From assembly GCF_016888135.1 (NCBI RefSeq), contig NZ_JACSWB010000280.1, positions 1 to 60,327 of the forward strand: a stretch of DNA of 60,327 bases, in the 5' to 3' direction. Numbering within the stretch: position 1 is the first letter of the stretch; each line of letters starts with the position of its first letter. This document shows positions 35,698 to 45,397 of the stretch, piece after piece. This DNA comes from Leptolyngbya sp. CCY15150. Lineage in GTDB: Bacteria > Cyanobacteriota > Cyanobacteriia > RECH01. A program made the position numbers and the translations under genes. Below the pieces are notes generated by a model. The model was not told the DNA's origin, ran no database searches, and saw only the letters and a list, made by a program, of their open reading frames with translations.

Positions 35698-37062
35698 TTA
35701 AATAGAACTCAGCATATAGGTTGAGCCCCAAATAATCACGATGGCAGCACCAAGCACCGGGATATCAACCTCTGGCTGCCAGAGCGAAAACTTAGAGAAA
35801 ATGATGGCTTTCACAGGATAGGCAAACCAGGTCACACTGGCTAACCCCCACACCACACCCGGTTGACCATTGAGCTGATAGCCGATGACCATCGCGGCTA
35901 ACTGCACTGAAATTTGCACAACCAACAAAAAGGACACCAGGAAAGTCTTGCCTTTGGCCATCAAAATACCGTCATAGGTGCCGCCCACAACGCCAATTAA
36001 TGATCCCAACGAAATAATCTGAATGATCCAGCCAGCATCAGCATAGCGTTCATCATATAAAGTGTTGATAATAGTGGGGCCAAACAGAATAAACGTTAGG
36101 GAAATACCCCAGCCAATTCCTATTAAGGTGAGGCGGCTTTTGCGTAGATTGGTATAGACTCGCTCGGGGCGATCGCGAATGAGTTCGGCATAGGAGGGAA
36201 ACAGGACGCGATCGATCACCTGGGAAATGGCTTGGCGGGGGAAGCGGGCTAGGGTGACGGCGATGGTGTAAACCCCCAAAAATCGCACGTCTAGCAATCG
36301 TCCCAGAATCAAGCGATCGCCCTGACCGGCCAAGAAGGTCAGCGCGGTGCTAATAAAAATCCAGCGCCCAAAGCGATAGAGGGACTTGAAGGCCTCCGGT
36401 TCCCAATGAAAGCGGTTGGGGATGCCCGGCAGCATCACATGGCTGAGGGTCATGCGCACCAAGCTATCTACCAGCCCCCCTGCCACCAGCGCCCAGACCG
36501 ATTCATACCGCCAAGCACAGAAAACCATCACCACCAAACCCACCACATAGGAGGTGAGTTCTAAGCTCGTGACCAACCCAAGCCGAAGGTTGCGGTTGGC
36601 GGTGGGCAGCTTGGTGGAGGTGAAGCCGGAGATTAACGCCGTTAACCCCACCACGGGCAAAAGCTGGGTGAGCATGGGTTCGCGGTAGAACTGGGACGCC
36701 GGGAACGCGATCGCGCAGGACAACAACCACAGCCCCACCCCGCGTCCAGCTTGAATCGTCCAGGCAGTGTTGAGAAAGGCTGGATCATCGCCCCGTTTAT
36801 CGTGAATGATGCTGGGCTTGATGCCAATGTCGGAAAACATTTCTAGCCCCTGCAGAAAAATCTGCACCAGCGACATTAGCCCAAAGGCCTCTGGAAACAG
36901 CAGGCGAGTCAGAACTAAATTGCTGGCAAACCGTAGAACCTGATTGGCACCATAGCCGCCCAGCGTCCACATGGATCCCCGGATGGCCCGTGCTTTTAAG
37001 GACGGTTTGGCCGCAGGATCAGGCGTGGGCTCGGGAGAAGGCGTTAAGGACGGATCAGCCAT
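35698..37062 (-). CDS. Wzx-type polysaccharide flippase, second copy
   Basis: A 454-residue polytopic MOP-family protein. After a 25-residue Pro-rich N-terminus it shows the same ordered motifs as the flippase at 8.7-10.0 kb (GSMWTLGGYGANQVLRFASN, LTRLLFPEAFGLMSLVQIFL, FSDIGIKPSIIHDKRGDDPA, FLNTAWTIQAGRG). The two are therefore paralogues, diverged enough to suggest different substrates. It heads the minus-strand polysaccharide run. It is expected in the inner membrane, flipping lipid-linked repeat units. Confidence 0.9.
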   Translation of the reverse strand: MADPSLTPSPEPTPDPAAKPSLKARAIRGSMWTLGGYGANQVLRFASNLVLTRLLFPEAFGLMSLVQIFLQGLEMFSDIGIKPSIIHDKRGDDPAFLNTAWTIQAGRGVGLWLLSCAIAFPASQFYREPMLTQLLPVVGLTALISGFTSTKLPTANRNLRLGLVTSLELTSYVVGLVVMVFCAWRYESVWALVAGGLVDSLVRMTLSHVMLPGIPNRFHWEPEAFKSLYRFGRWIFISTALTFLAGQGDRLILGRLLDVRFLGVYTIAVTLARFPRQAISQVIDRVLFPSYAELIRDRPERVYTNLRKSRLTLIGIGWGISLTFILFGPTIINTLYDERYADAGWIIQIISLGSLIGVVGGTYDGILMAKGKTFLVSFLLVVQISVQLAAMVIGYQLNGQPGVVWGLASVTWFAYPVKAIIFSKFSLWQPEVDIPVLGAAIVIIWGSTYMLSSI

Positions 37063-37990
37063 ACAGAGTCCCTAGTAATGTGCAATCGCAGGCGTGCCCA
37101 GGATACCCAAATTTGCCCAAAGATATTCACATCAAGGGCGATCGCTCTTAAAATCGCTCTCAAAAATGCCGTGCGTTCGACGAGGTGAGGGCTCCAGAAA
37201 CTCCTATGCCTTGGGCGATGATCGGTACCTTTCAGGCTGAGGATCTCCGTCGAATTTACGTTCAAAATAACCCTATGGGGATGACTCAAATCGATAGATA
37301 ATTTCAATAGATGCCTAACATAACCTGAGTGTGGGATAAGCTGAAAGCCTTATGCTCTCGTTGTTTGAGAGCCTGCCTTCATCTGAAAAGCGGAACCATT
37401 CCCTTAGCCCAAACTGACGTTATACTAGCGCCCTAACCATAGTTGAAACGATAGAAAACTAAGTGCCCTGACGTATGGCGATCGCACGGTCAAGAGTACG
37501 GATCCAAATTATGCTCCTAGGATGATGCATGGCAATGTTTTAACCAGGACGCATCAACATTTCAAGTTCGGCCAAAGTATCTTGGCCGTCCGTCGCCACC
37601 TCATCTGGCTCTGGGTCATGGGTCAAGATGGGAGCTGTTTTGCGAGATACACCCCAAGACTGATGTAGTCGAAAGCGAATCTCAAGGTGTCCCCAGGAAT
37701 TTCGCTGTAGTGGAATTTGCATGGTTACTTAAATGTTCACGACTTCTTCAAGATACGAAAGTTTCTGAGAATTGCCTGTGATGGAGTTAAGACTTACCTG
37801 TGACCCTCATGAGACGTGTGATTGATCCCGGTCTATCCATCGAGTGATAGTACATCCGTCTGAGAGCGATCGCCGTCGGTTGTTCCGATGATCCCGGTCA
37901 CAGGGCGGCCTTGCCGAAGCTAAGCTGTATTGGGCATGGTAGAAGCGAACCCTTGGGGCGATCGCCCCTAATCAATGAGTGAGGTGTCCC
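37063..37990. other. Mostly non-coding region with one doubtful small frame
   Basis: About 900 bases between divergent polysaccharide genes. It contains a small hairpin GCTCTCgttgtttGAGAGC near 37353-37371, several HIP1 sites and a possible 60-codon gene at 37540-37722. It presumably contains promoters for the flippase run and for the plus-strand GT2 gene. Confidence 0.45.
37540..37722 (-). CDS. Possible small hypothetical protein
   Basis: 60 codons from ATG (MQIPLQRNSWGHLEIRFRLH). The first 30 residues are basic and beta-like and the rest is acidic, ending in ELEMLMRPG. No Shine-Dalgarno sequence is seen before the ATG and I do not recognise the family. Protein-like composition is the only support. 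Confidence 0.3.
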   Translation of the reverse strand: MQIPLQRNSWGHLEIRFRLHQSWGVSRKTAPILTHDPEPDEVATDGQDTLAELEMLMRPG

Positions 37991-38992
37991 TTGAACACAA
38001 TTGGATTAGTCGCGATTGGTCGCAATGAAGGCGATCGCCTGCAGCGCTGTTTAAAATCGGTGGTGGGCCAGGCTGATGCGGTGGTCTACGTCGATTCTGG
38101 CTCCACGGACGGCAGCGTCGAGTTTGCCCAATCTCTCGGCGTTGAGGTGGTGGTGCTTGATCTGTCTATTCCCTTCACCGCCGCCCGCGCTCGGAATGCT
38201 GGCTTTGAACGGCTGCTGCAGCTCCAGCCCGATCTCACCTTTGTGCAATTTGTCGATGGAGATTGCGAAGTGGTGCCAGGCTGGCTGGAGATGGCTCGCC
38301 AAGCCTTGAGCGATCGCCCGGATCTGGCGGTGGTCTGCGGACGGCGGCGGGAGCGCTTCCCCGAGGCCTCGATCTATAACCAAATCTGTGACATTGAATG
38401 GGATACCCCAGTGGGAGAAGCCACGGCCTGTGGCGGCGATGCCATGATGCGGGTGGCGGCAGTCCAACAGGTGAACGGCTTCAACCCTAGTTTGATTGCT
38501 GGGGAGGAGCCGGAGCTATGCGTGCGATTGCGTCAGCAGGATTGGAAAATCTTCCGTCTAGATGCAGAGATGACCCTGCATGATGCCCAAATGACCCAGT
38601 TTTCCCAGTGGTGGAAGCGATCGCAGCGATCGGGTCATGCCTTCGCCCAAGGCAGTTGGATGCATGGCCGCAGTCCTCAGCAGCATTGGGTCAAGGAAAG
38701 CCGCCGGATTTGGATCTGGGGGCTGGTGATCCCCGTAGTGATCTTGGGAACGGCTGGGATCACCTCGGGCTTTAGTTTACTGCTGCTGGCTCTCTATCTG
38801 GTGTCTGCCCTGCGAACGGCTCGTTATGCCCAGGGCAAGGGCTATGAGCCAGGCGTAGCTCGCTGGTATGGATGGTTTTGCACCGTAGGAAAATTTCCAG
38901 AACTTCAGGGTCAGCTCCAGTTTCATCTTCGTCGGATCTTCCATCGCCAAGCCACGCTGATCGAATATAAATCTGCGCCATCCAGCCGCTAA
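37991..38992 (+). CDS. GT2-type glycosyltransferase with C-terminal membrane helix
   Basis: About 333 residues. The preferred start is TTG 37991 (MNTIGLVAIGRNEGDRLQRC) because GAGGTG lies 5 nt upstream; the frame also offers GTG 37979. It shows VVYVDSGSTDGSVEFAQSLG, FVQFVDGDCEVVPGWLEMAR (DXD-like DGD), GGDAMMRVAAVQQVNGFNP and GEEPELCVRLRQQDWKI. A hydrophobic segment at about 240-270 suggests membrane attachment. It stands alone on the plus strand next to the polysaccharide run. Confidence 0.88.
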   Translation: MNTIGLVAIGRNEGDRLQRCLKSVVGQADAVVYVDSGSTDGSVEFAQSLGVEVVVLDLSIPFTAARARNAGFERLLQLQPDLTFVQFVDGDCEVVPGWLEMARQALSDRPDLAVVCGRRRERFPEASIYNQICDIEWDTPVGEATACGGDAMMRVAAVQQVNGFNPSLIAGEEPELCVRLRQQDWKIFRLDAEMTLHDAQMTQFSQWWKRSQRSGHAFAQGSWMHGRSPQQHWVKESRRIWIWGLVIPVVILGTAGITSGFSLLLLALYLVSALRTARYAQGKGYEPGVARWYGWFCTVGKFPELQGQLQFHLRRIFHRQATLIEYKSAPSSR

Positions 38993-39067
38993 TTTGGCTG
39001 GCTCTTGGTGAGCAGAGCCAGCCAGGATCCGGATATCAAAAGCTGGGGCAGAAAAGTAGATTGACCC

Positions 39068-39487
39068 ATGGTAGGCCATGCCATGGGTCTTGCTCAGCCC
39101 ATTGGTTTTCTAGGTTGCATTATGTTTGTTCCCTATCGGATTTTCCGTCCGACCACGCGCATTCTCAGCTCAACCAGTGCGCCAGATATCCTGCATTGGG
39201 TCACCCAGAGTTTAGAATCCAATGTTGCCTGCTTGCTTCTAGATTTGCAGGACGTCATGTTTATGGATAGTAGCGGTCTAGGAGCGTTGGTGATTGCTAG
39301 CAAGCGTGTGAAGAAGGTGGGTGGACGGCTGGCGTTATGCTCCCTCAGTGGTCAAGCTCGCATGGCTGTGGAAATGTCGTCCCTTGATACCATCCTGGAA
39401 ATTTACGATACTCCGCAAGATTTTCTCCAGCTTTTTTCCAGTCAAGATTCCATGCGATCGCCCCATCATGACTCATCCCCGTCCTAG
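39068..39487 (+). CDS. STAS-domain protein (anti-sigma factor antagonist type)
   Basis: 139 residues or fewer. The STAS core is clear: ACLLLDLQDVMFMDSSGLGA with the phospho-acceptor serine motif DSSGLG, then KKVGGRLALCSLSGQARMAV and the final DTILEIYDTPQDFLQLF. Such proteins act in partner-switching circuits with serine kinases, or as regulatory subunits. The start is uncertain: ATG 39068, or an inner ATG at 39119 (MFVPYRIFRPTTRIL). It lies 59-70 bp before a histidine kinase gene on the same strand and may be co-transcribed with it. Confidence 0.85.
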   Translation: MVGHAMGLAQPIGFLGCIMFVPYRIFRPTTRILSSTSAPDILHWVTQSLESNVACLLLDLQDVMFMDSSGLGALVIASKRVKKVGGRLALCSLSGQARMAVEMSSLDTILEIYDTPQDFLQLFSSQDSMRSPHHDSSPS

Positions 39488-39545
39488 CCCTCATCCAAAA
39501 GGGTGAACCACTGGGAGCTAGTGAGATGGGCAGTGATCTCGTACA

Positions 39546-40994
39546 GTGGAGACTGTAGCTCATAGTTGCTCCAATGTGAATGCAAAAACTCCACAGCATC
39601 TTCAGTGGCCTAGGCTGACCTTGATCTCCTTTAAGCCATGGTGCGATCGCTTGATATCTTGGATGCCGTCCTCCTCCTCATTGGACTATCCAAAATGGCA
39701 ACATCGCTTCATGCTGGAACGATTACGCTTAATGGGCATCCTGGCTATTGTTTTATTGAGCTGTTTAACCACGCTCAATCTGCTTGTGGTGATCCCGGCA
39801 GTGACTCTGGAGCAATCGGTGAGCCTCACGCCAGGCCTCTCCTACCGCTGCATTGTAAGCTCCATTGCTCAAGGGCTAGGACTGGTCTTAGGGCTGGTCT
39901 TGCTGAAAGACTTTCGTGCCCGGAACTATCCAGGATGGCTCTTTTTATGGCTATCTTGGTCGATTTCCTTTCTGCCCCAGATCCAGGTATTTCTTCGAGG
40001 GGAAGTCATCTTCAACCCCATCAGTTGGATGATTGTGTTCACGGCCCAGGCCATTTTGATCCCCGTTCGCTGGCGGCTGCATCTGCTGTCTCAGGCTGTT
40101 CTTTTGGGCAGTGTGGCTGGAGCGATGCTCCTTGGCTTTGAAAACGTTCACTTTGCGGCCCGCACCGATCTCACCCCTGCTATGGGCTCTGCGGTATATT
40201 CCCTGACTGGATTTCAGCTTTTCTCAGTCTGTCTTATCTCTAATCTAGGTGTGTATCTCTACGAGCGGATGATGCGACAGGAGTTTGAGTTGCGACGGCA
40301 AATACGCCTCTTTCTCCATGCCGTATCCCATGACCTCCGCAACCCCGTGTTGGGAACACTGATGGTCTTAAGAAATTTACGCAATCCAGCCGGTGAAACC
40401 ACGCTGTCTCAGGGCATTCTAGACCGCATGATTGAAAGCGGCGATCGCCAGGTTGAACTGATTGATTCCTTACTCGAAGCCTATACCATCGAAACCCACG
40501 GACTACAGCTCCATTGCCAACCGCTCTCGTTGGGAAATTCAGTACAAAAGATTCTCGGTGATCTGTATTCTTCTATACAAGATGCCGAAGCGATCGTGTC
40601 CGTGAGAATCCCAGATGCCCTGCCGCTCGTGAACGCCGATCCGACACAACTGCATCGGGTTTATCACAACCTCATCTTACATACCCTGCGCTCCAACGCT
40701 CCTGGACTCCATCTGCGGTTGACCGCCCAAGTCATGGGCAAGTATCTCCGCTGCACCGTCCATGACAACGGCCCGGGGCTCTCGACTGAACAATGCGATC
40801 AACTGTTCAATTTTTGTACCCGTGGCCCCAACGCCCGCCAAACCCTAGGACTAGGATTGGGGCTGTATATCTGTCAGCAGATCATTGAAGCGCACCATGG
40901 AACCATTGGTGTCTCTAGCACCTGCGGCCAAGGAACAACCCTATGGTTTGATCTGCCGATCGCTCTCCCTGACTCCTACCCCCAACACCGCTAA
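39546..40994 (+). CDS. Membrane histidine kinase with 5-6 transmembrane sensor
   Basis: Up to 482 residues (GTG start at 39546; several later in-frame starts are possible). The N-terminal half holds about six hydrophobic segments (LMGILAIVLLSCLTTLNLLV through FQLFSVCLISNLGVYLY) with no recognised sensor domain. The kinase core has the H-box HAVSHDLRNPVLGTLMVLRN near residue 258, a divergent N-box (VYHNLILHTLRSNAPG), G1 (HDNGPGLS) and G2 (TLGLGLGLYICQQI). It follows the STAS gene closely and has no adjacent response regulator. Confidence 0.88.
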   Translation: METVAHSCSNVNAKTPQHLQWPRLTLISFKPWCDRLISWMPSSSSLDYPKWQHRFMLERLRLMGILAIVLLSCLTTLNLLVVIPAVTLEQSVSLTPGLSYRCIVSSIAQGLGLVLGLVLLKDFRARNYPGWLFLWLSWSISFLPQIQVFLRGEVIFNPISWMIVFTAQAILIPVRWRLHLLSQAVLLGSVAGAMLLGFENVHFAARTDLTPAMGSAVYSLTGFQLFSVCLISNLGVYLYERMMRQEFELRRQIRLFLHAVSHDLRNPVLGTLMVLRNLRNPAGETTLSQGILDRMIESGDRQVELIDSLLEAYTIETHGLQLHCQPLSLGNSVQKILGDLYSSIQDAEAIVSVRIPDALPLVNADPTQLHRVYHNLILHTLRSNAPGLHLRLTAQVMGKYLRCTVHDNGPGLSTEQCDQLFNFCTRGPNARQTLGLGLGLYICQQIIEAHHGTIGVSSTCGQGTTLWFDLPIALPDSYPQHR

Positions 40995-41816
40995 GCATGT
41001 GCAGATCCTCCCGCCGGCAGGCTTGGATCACGGATGAGCGGGGTTGAGCTTTTTATACTAGGGGGTTCGGCATTCTACCTTGTTTCTGAGACAAAAAAAT
41101 ATAGCTTTTATGAAGTTGAAAAGGTATAGATGTTGTTTCAGTGAAAATACGCAATCAATCTTATAACAGCTTGAGAAAATAGAGCGCGATCGCTAGAATT
41201 AGAGTTAAGTCTTCCAGGACTAGCCAACTTTGTAAGCAAAATCACTGATTTTTTCCCTAGAAGCTGCCAGTATTTGGTTACTCCAGCCATCTAGACCTTA
41301 ACCCTTACATTGAAATCTGTTGATCAGCGTCGTGCAACAGTATAGGGGCGGTGTCTATCTTCATACCTGTTGGCGTAGGACGAAGAAAGGCCTGGTATCT
41401 GTTGTAATCCTATCTATCAAGATGCGATCGCGATCAGTTAACCCCCCTGAGTCATAAGCGTTTCTGCTCTTCAGTCCTTGATGTTATGAAGTTCAGTCGC
41501 TATACCTTTCCCAAACCTCTGAGAGGTATTTTCTGGAATTGTGACTCATGACCCTGTGGTTTATACTGAAGCCCCGCTGACACCCATACGCTGACACCAT
41601 ACATTTTTGCGTTGCTGAAGGATAGACCCGAGTTCATCCATACTCAGGTCATGGTTACACTCCAGCGCACGATCAGACATTGAACGTTGGGTTCTTCAAG
41701 ACCGCCCACAACCTGTCAAATCATTGCGTTGCTTACATCTGGATCATGCCCGAGCAGCGCTCAGCCCGATATTACAGTCTTCCAGTTTACTATTCAGTAG
41801 CCCCGTGAGAATTGCC
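40995..41816. other. Gene-free AT-rich stretch
   Basis: About 800 bases after the histidine kinase. Sequence such as 41080-41150 is notably AT-rich. No terminator with a proper U-tract, repeat or RNA-like fold was identified. Confidence 0.4.
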
Positions 41817-42002
41817 ATGGATATGCCAGTAGAGCTTCAATCCAAACTGACAAACCTAACGCCCTATGAGCTAGACGAGCTAGAGGCCTGGTTTGCCCAC
41901 TTACCTGTCTATGACGAAGAAATCCGTACTCTCATTGCCAGTAACGTGGATGCCCTTGTCCGAGAGCTTAACGGATCTTGGATCTCAGATACTCACTCTT
42001 GA
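41817..42002 (+). CDS. Small acidic hypothetical protein
   Basis: About 61 residues from ATG 41817 (MDMPVELQSKLTNLTPYELD), or 92 from 41724. The shorter form is uniformly acidic and helical (ELDELEAWFAHLPVYDEEIR, then TLIASNVDALVRELN), while the extra upstream part is low complexity. I do not recognise a family. It is convergent with msrA; a shared hairpin terminator lies between them. Confidence 0.5.
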   Translation: MDMPVELQSKLTNLTPYELDELEAWFAHLPVYDEEIRTLIASNVDALVRELNGSWISDTHS

Positions 42003-42124
42003 CTCTTGACGGATAGTGAGGGCAAAACCTTGGATGATCATAGGTTTTTACAAGGACTTCTCTAGTTTCTGCTCAAAATAGCCGCGCGTCATCCGCCAAT
42101 AAGCTGGGTAATTTAAGCCATATT

Positions 42125-42165
42125 AACGGCTAGAGCGTAGATGTATTCTATGCCCTAGCCGTTTT
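42125..42165. terminator. Hairpin terminator between convergent genes
   Basis: AACGGCTAG (42125-42133) pairs with CTAGCCGTT (42155-42163), followed by TT on the plus strand. The complement also ends in AT-rich sequence, so it may serve both the small plus-strand gene and msrA. Confidence 0.6.
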
Positions 42166-42186
42166 GGGACAAGTGGATGCTACGGG

Positions 42187-42849
42187 TTATGCCCGAGCTT
42201 CGATCCCCATGCCAATGGGGCAAGATACATTAGTTCCACCCAAGCCACAGTACCCGTTGGGATTCTTAGCTAAATACTGTTGGTGATACTCTTCTGCGTA
42301 ATAAAAGGTTGGCGCATCTAGAATTTCAGTGGTGATCGCCCCATAGCCTGCGGCCTGAATGGCGGTTTGATAGACCTGCTTGGATGCGATCGCTGCCTGC
42401 TGCTGCTCTGGAGAATAGGTATAGATCCCAGAGCGATATTGCGTGCCCGCATCATTGCCTTGGCGCATACCTTGGGTGGGGTTGTGGCTTTCCCAAAACA
42501 CCTTCAGCAGGGTTTCGTAGCTGATTTGAGATGGGTCAAAGGCCAGCCAGACGACTTCATTGTGACCGGTGAGACCGCTACAAACTTCTTGGTAGGTGGG
42601 ATTGGGCGTGATCCCCGCTGCATAGCCCACTGCCGTCACCACCACACCGGGTAGCTGCCAGAATTTGCGTTCTGCGCCCCAAAAACAGCCCAGACCAAAC
42701 ATGGCTTGCTCTAAGCCCTTGAGGTCGGGGTTGAGGGGATTGCCGTTGACAAAATGCTTGGACGGAATGGGCATGGTTTCCGCCCGTCCAGGGAGCGCCT
42801 CTTGAGCGGTGGGCAGGCTGAGCTTTTTACCGAATCCGAATAATCCCAT
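42187..42849 (-). CDS. msrA: Peptide-methionine (S)-S-oxide reductase
   Basis: About 220 residues. It reduces methionine sulfoxide in oxidised proteins and belongs to oxidative-stress repair. The active-site motif [16 protein letters not shown] holds the nucleophilic Cys. The segments [31 protein letters not shown] and [12 protein letters not shown] are canonical, and C-terminal cysteines ([15 protein letters not shown]) are available as resolving residues. The start is ATG 42849 (MGLFGFGKK) or GTG 42861. It is longer than a minimal MsrA by a 40-residue N-terminus. No signal peptide. Confidence 0.93.
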   Translation of the reverse strand: MGLFGFGKKLSLPTAQEALPGRAETMPIPSKHFVNGNPLNPDLKGLEQAMFGLGCFWGAERKFWQLPGVVVTAVGYAAGITPNPTYQEVCSGLTGHNEVVWLAFDPSQISYETLLKVFWESHNPTQGMRQGNDAGTQYRSGIYTYSPEQQQAAIASKQVYQTAIQAAGYGAITTEILDAPTFYYAEEYHQQYLAKNPNGYCGLGGTNVSCPIGMGIEARA

Positions 42850-42929
42850 GGGGTTTAACACTGGTTTACAAAATACTCTTTCATCCTACAGAATTCCACA
42901 GATTTCTGCGGAGGTCGTCCCAGGGGTGC

Positions 42930-43481
42930 TTAGAACTGGAGGGTGGCGATCGCTCGCTGTCGGTCTTCGGGACGCACTTCTAGGTAGCGCTGGAGAGTGG
43001 CGAGGGAGCGATGCCCGGAAATGTCTTGGATATGGCGCAGGGGCACGCCGGCATTGCTCATGGTCGTTAGGGCTGTGCGGCGAAAGCTGTGGGTGCTGAT
43101 GCCCTGGAGCCCTACCCGCCGGCAGGCTGCCCGCAGAATTTTGTCGGCGCTGAATCGGGTGAGATGGGGCGATCGCCCTGGCATTCCCGGAAACAGGTAG
43201 CCGCTGGCCGGAGCGTAGGCCGCCAGCAGTTCCGCGAGAGCTGGATGAATATGGAGCGATCGCGTCTGTAGCTTGCCCTTGGTATGCCGCCGCCGCAGGG
43301 TGAGGGTGTCGCCCTGCAGATCATCCACCCGCAGGGTGAGGGCTTCGGAAATTCGGCAGCCCGTATATAGACAAAGGCCAAACAGGGCGCGATCGCGATC
43401 GCTGCTCAAGCCATGGGCAAACAAGCGCTGAATTTCGTCCCCGGTCAACACCCTAGCCTGCCCATTCCCCTGTACCTTCAC
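42930..43481 (-). CDS. Short tyrosine recombinase (catalytic domain only)
   Basis: About 183 residues from GTG 43481, which has GGAGGAG 5-6 nt upstream; the ATG at 43601 would overlap nadA. All catalytic elements are present: Arg I in TGCRISEALTLRVDD, the beta-hairpin Lys in RRRHTKGKLQTR, HSFRR (His-x2-Arg), SGHRS, and the nucleophile Tyr in LQRYLEV. The N-terminal core-binding (SAM-like) domain normal in XerC/XerD and phage integrases is absent; the protein begins at the catalytic domain (ARVLTGDEIQRLFAHG). Either a stand-alone catalytic recombinase or a remnant of a mobile element. No att-like repeats were noticed beside it. It is divergent from nadA. Confidence 0.85.
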   Translation of the reverse strand: MKVQGNGQARVLTGDEIQRLFAHGLSSDRDRALFGLCLYTGCRISEALTLRVDDLQGDTLTLRRRHTKGKLQTRSLHIHPALAELLAAYAPASGYLFPGMPGRSPHLTRFSADKILRAACRRVGLQGISTHSFRRTALTTMSNAGVPLRHIQDISGHRSLATLQRYLEVRPEDRQRAIATLQF

Positions 43482-43556
43482 CGCCGCTCCTCCAATTTTG
43501 GTAAAAACTACTATAATAGGAAACCTGTCTAGATTGCCATCCCCCGAGCCGACCCG

Positions 43557-44606
43557 TTGATCATCGTTGATCCATCGTTTCGATCGGGCGGCCGGGATCA
43601 ATCTCAGGCAGCCGATTCCCTACCTTTGATGGATGGTACTGCTGTGTTTACGACTGCTCGTCCCACGTCAACGTCCGCCCTACCCACCGACCTAGTTGCC
43701 GCCATTCAGGCCTTAAAGCAAGAGCTGAACGCGGTGATCCTAGCCCACTATTACCAAGATCCCGACATTCAAGACATTGCTGACTACATCGGCGATTCCT
43801 TGGGGTTATCCCGCCAAGCGGCCAGCACCGACGCAGCGGTGATCGTCTTTGCTGGCGTCCATTTCATGGCGGAAACGGCCAAAATTTTGAATCCCCACAA
43901 GCTGGTCTTGTTGCCCGACTTAGATGCCGGCTGTTCCTTGGCAGATAGCTGCCCTCCAGCAGACTTTGCCGCCTTCAAAGCCGCTCATCCGGGTCACCTG
44001 GTGATTTCCTACATCAACTGCACCGCCGACATCAAGGCCATGAGCGACATCATCTGCACCAGCTCCAACGCCGTGCAGATCGTCAACCAAATCCCTACGG
44101 ATCAACCGATTATCTTCGCGCCCGACCAAAATCTGGGGCGCTACGTTATGGCAGAAACCGGACGAGACTTGGTGCTATGGCAGGGATCCTGCATGGTGCA
44201 TGAGAATTTTTCTGAAAAGAAAATGGTGCAGTTGCACATGGAGCATCCGGAGGCGGAAATTTTGGCCCACCCAGAATGTGAGCCCTCAGTATTGCGCCAT
44301 GCCGACTATATTGGATCGACCACCGCCCTGCTCAACTATTGCCAAAAAAGCGATCGCTCCTCCTTCATCGTGGCCACGGAGCCGGGCATCATTCACCAAA
44401 TGCAAAAGCAAGCGCCCCACAAGCAGTTTATTCCAGCGCCGCCCATGGGAAGCTGTGCTTGCAACGAATGTCCCCACATGCGGCTGAACACCCTGGAAAA
44501 AATCTACTGGGCCATGAAGCGGCGATCGCCCGAGATTACCATGGCTGCCGAGCTACAACAGGCCGCCCTCAAACCCATTCAGCGCATGTTGGACATGAGC
44601 CATTAG
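43557..44606 (+). CDS. nadA: Quinolinate synthase
   Basis: A 325-349 residue [4Fe-4S] enzyme condensing iminoaspartate with dihydroxyacetone phosphate to quinolinate, in de novo NAD synthesis. It shows [62 protein letters not shown] and [14 protein letters not shown]; the cysteines in these segments include the cluster ligands. The frame opens at TTG 43557; the ATG at 43629 (MDGTAVFTT) is equally possible. TATAAT at 43512-43517 may be its -10 box. Confidence 0.95.
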   Translation: MIIVDPSFRSGGRDQSQAADSLPLMDGTAVFTTARPTSTSALPTDLVAAIQALKQELNAVILAHYYQDPDIQDIADYIGDSLGLSRQAASTDAAVIVFAGVHFMAETAKILNPHKLVLLPDLDAGCSLADSCPPADFAAFKAAHPGHLVISYINCTADIKAMSDIICTSSNAVQIVNQIPTDQPIIFAPDQNLGRYVMAETGRDLVLWQGSCMVHENFSEKKMVQLHMEHPEAEILAHPECEPSVLRHADYIGSTTALLNYCQKSDRSSFIVATEPGIIHQMQKQAPHKQFIPAPPMGSCACNECPHMRLNTLEKIYWAMKRRSPEITMAAELQQAALKPIQRMLDMSH

Positions 44607-44629
44607 CCGGGGTGACGAGTCAATCTCGA

Positions 44630-44735
44630 AGACCCTCACCCCAAACCCCTCTACCAGGTCAGTAGAGGGGCTTTGAAAAACCTGTACCTCTCTTGCTCCC
44701 CCCTTGTGGGAAAAGGGGCTGGGGGATGAGGGGAA
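44630..44735. repeat. Dispersed intergenic repeat with terminator-like hairpin after nadA
   Basis: CCCCTCTAC (44646-44654) pairs with GTAGAGGGG (44662-44670) and is followed by CTTTG; then a second C/G-rich block (GCTCCCCCCTTGTGGGAAAA, GGGGCTGGGGGATGAGGGG). The ACCCTCACCCCAAACCCCTC wording is of a kind often found between cyanobacterial genes. It probably ends nadA transcription. Confidence 0.65.
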
Positions 44736-44816
44736 ACAATGGGGCAGCCCATCAGGTCAGCCGTACCCCCTAAAACTCCATTCACCGGCGATCGCGCCCT
44801 GCCGATGACCAGAAGG

Positions 44817-45119
44817 CTAAGGCTTGCCCTTGAGATGGTTCAGAATTTCTTGGTTGTCGGTCTGAATGCCGCGCATAACGGAGCGATCGGCTTCAGCACC
44901 CACCGAAAGACGGGCAACAGACTGAGAGAGGCGATCGATGCGATGGGTGAGGCGATCGATCGCGATCGCATTGGTTTCCTGCGTCGCTACCACTCGATCC
45001 ACCTGCTCTGTGAGTTTATGGATGGCGGCAGCATTGCGCCCGGCGATTTTAGCGACCGCTGCCACTAAACTGCGCACCGAGTCTACATCATCCCCAAACA
45101 AATCGATTCCCCCAGCCAT
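44817..45119 (-). CDS. Small coiled-coil hypothetical protein
   Basis: 100 residues. After GIDLFGDDVDSVRSLVAAVA the protein is a continuous helix with heptad-like spacing (IHKLTEQVDRVVATQETNAI, AIDRLTHRIDRLSQSVARLS). It ends in SVMRGIQTDNQEILNHLKGK. No signal peptide or membrane helix. This class of short coiled-coil protein is frequent in cyanobacteria and has no assigned function. The frame is free of better candidates on the other strand. Confidence 0.6.
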   Translation of the reverse strand: MAGGIDLFGDDVDSVRSLVAAVAKIAGRNAAAIHKLTEQVDRVVATQETNAIAIDRLTHRIDRLSQSVARLSVGAEADRSVMRGIQTDNQEILNHLKGKP

Positions 45120-45397
45120 TGGCGATCGCCCCCTACATCATCGGTAACACGTTATGTCCACCCATCAAGGTTGGTTCCTAGGCTAGACTAACCTGAGACC
45201 CAACGATGCCGCTTGGTCATCTTGCTATAGCGGCGTTGACGCAGTTGGCATCAGGTTAGGCACATCCTACCCCATGCAGCATCTGCCCGCACCTTGGCGT
45301 GAACCTCAAGCGTCATCAGCTCCGTCACCCATTGTAGGATCGCGTTGAAATCTTTTGGATGGGAATCGGTCTTAGCTGCCAATCAATCCCTCAGACC

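Noticed and set aside
37044-37307. 87-codon frame overlapping the flippase start
   Set aside because: Overlaps a well-supported gene end and shows no protein features.
43489-43601. ATG at 43601 as start of the tyrosine recombinase
   Set aside because: It would overlap nadA and adds a non-conserved leader; GTG 43481 has a strong GGAGGAG site and starts at the catalytic domain.
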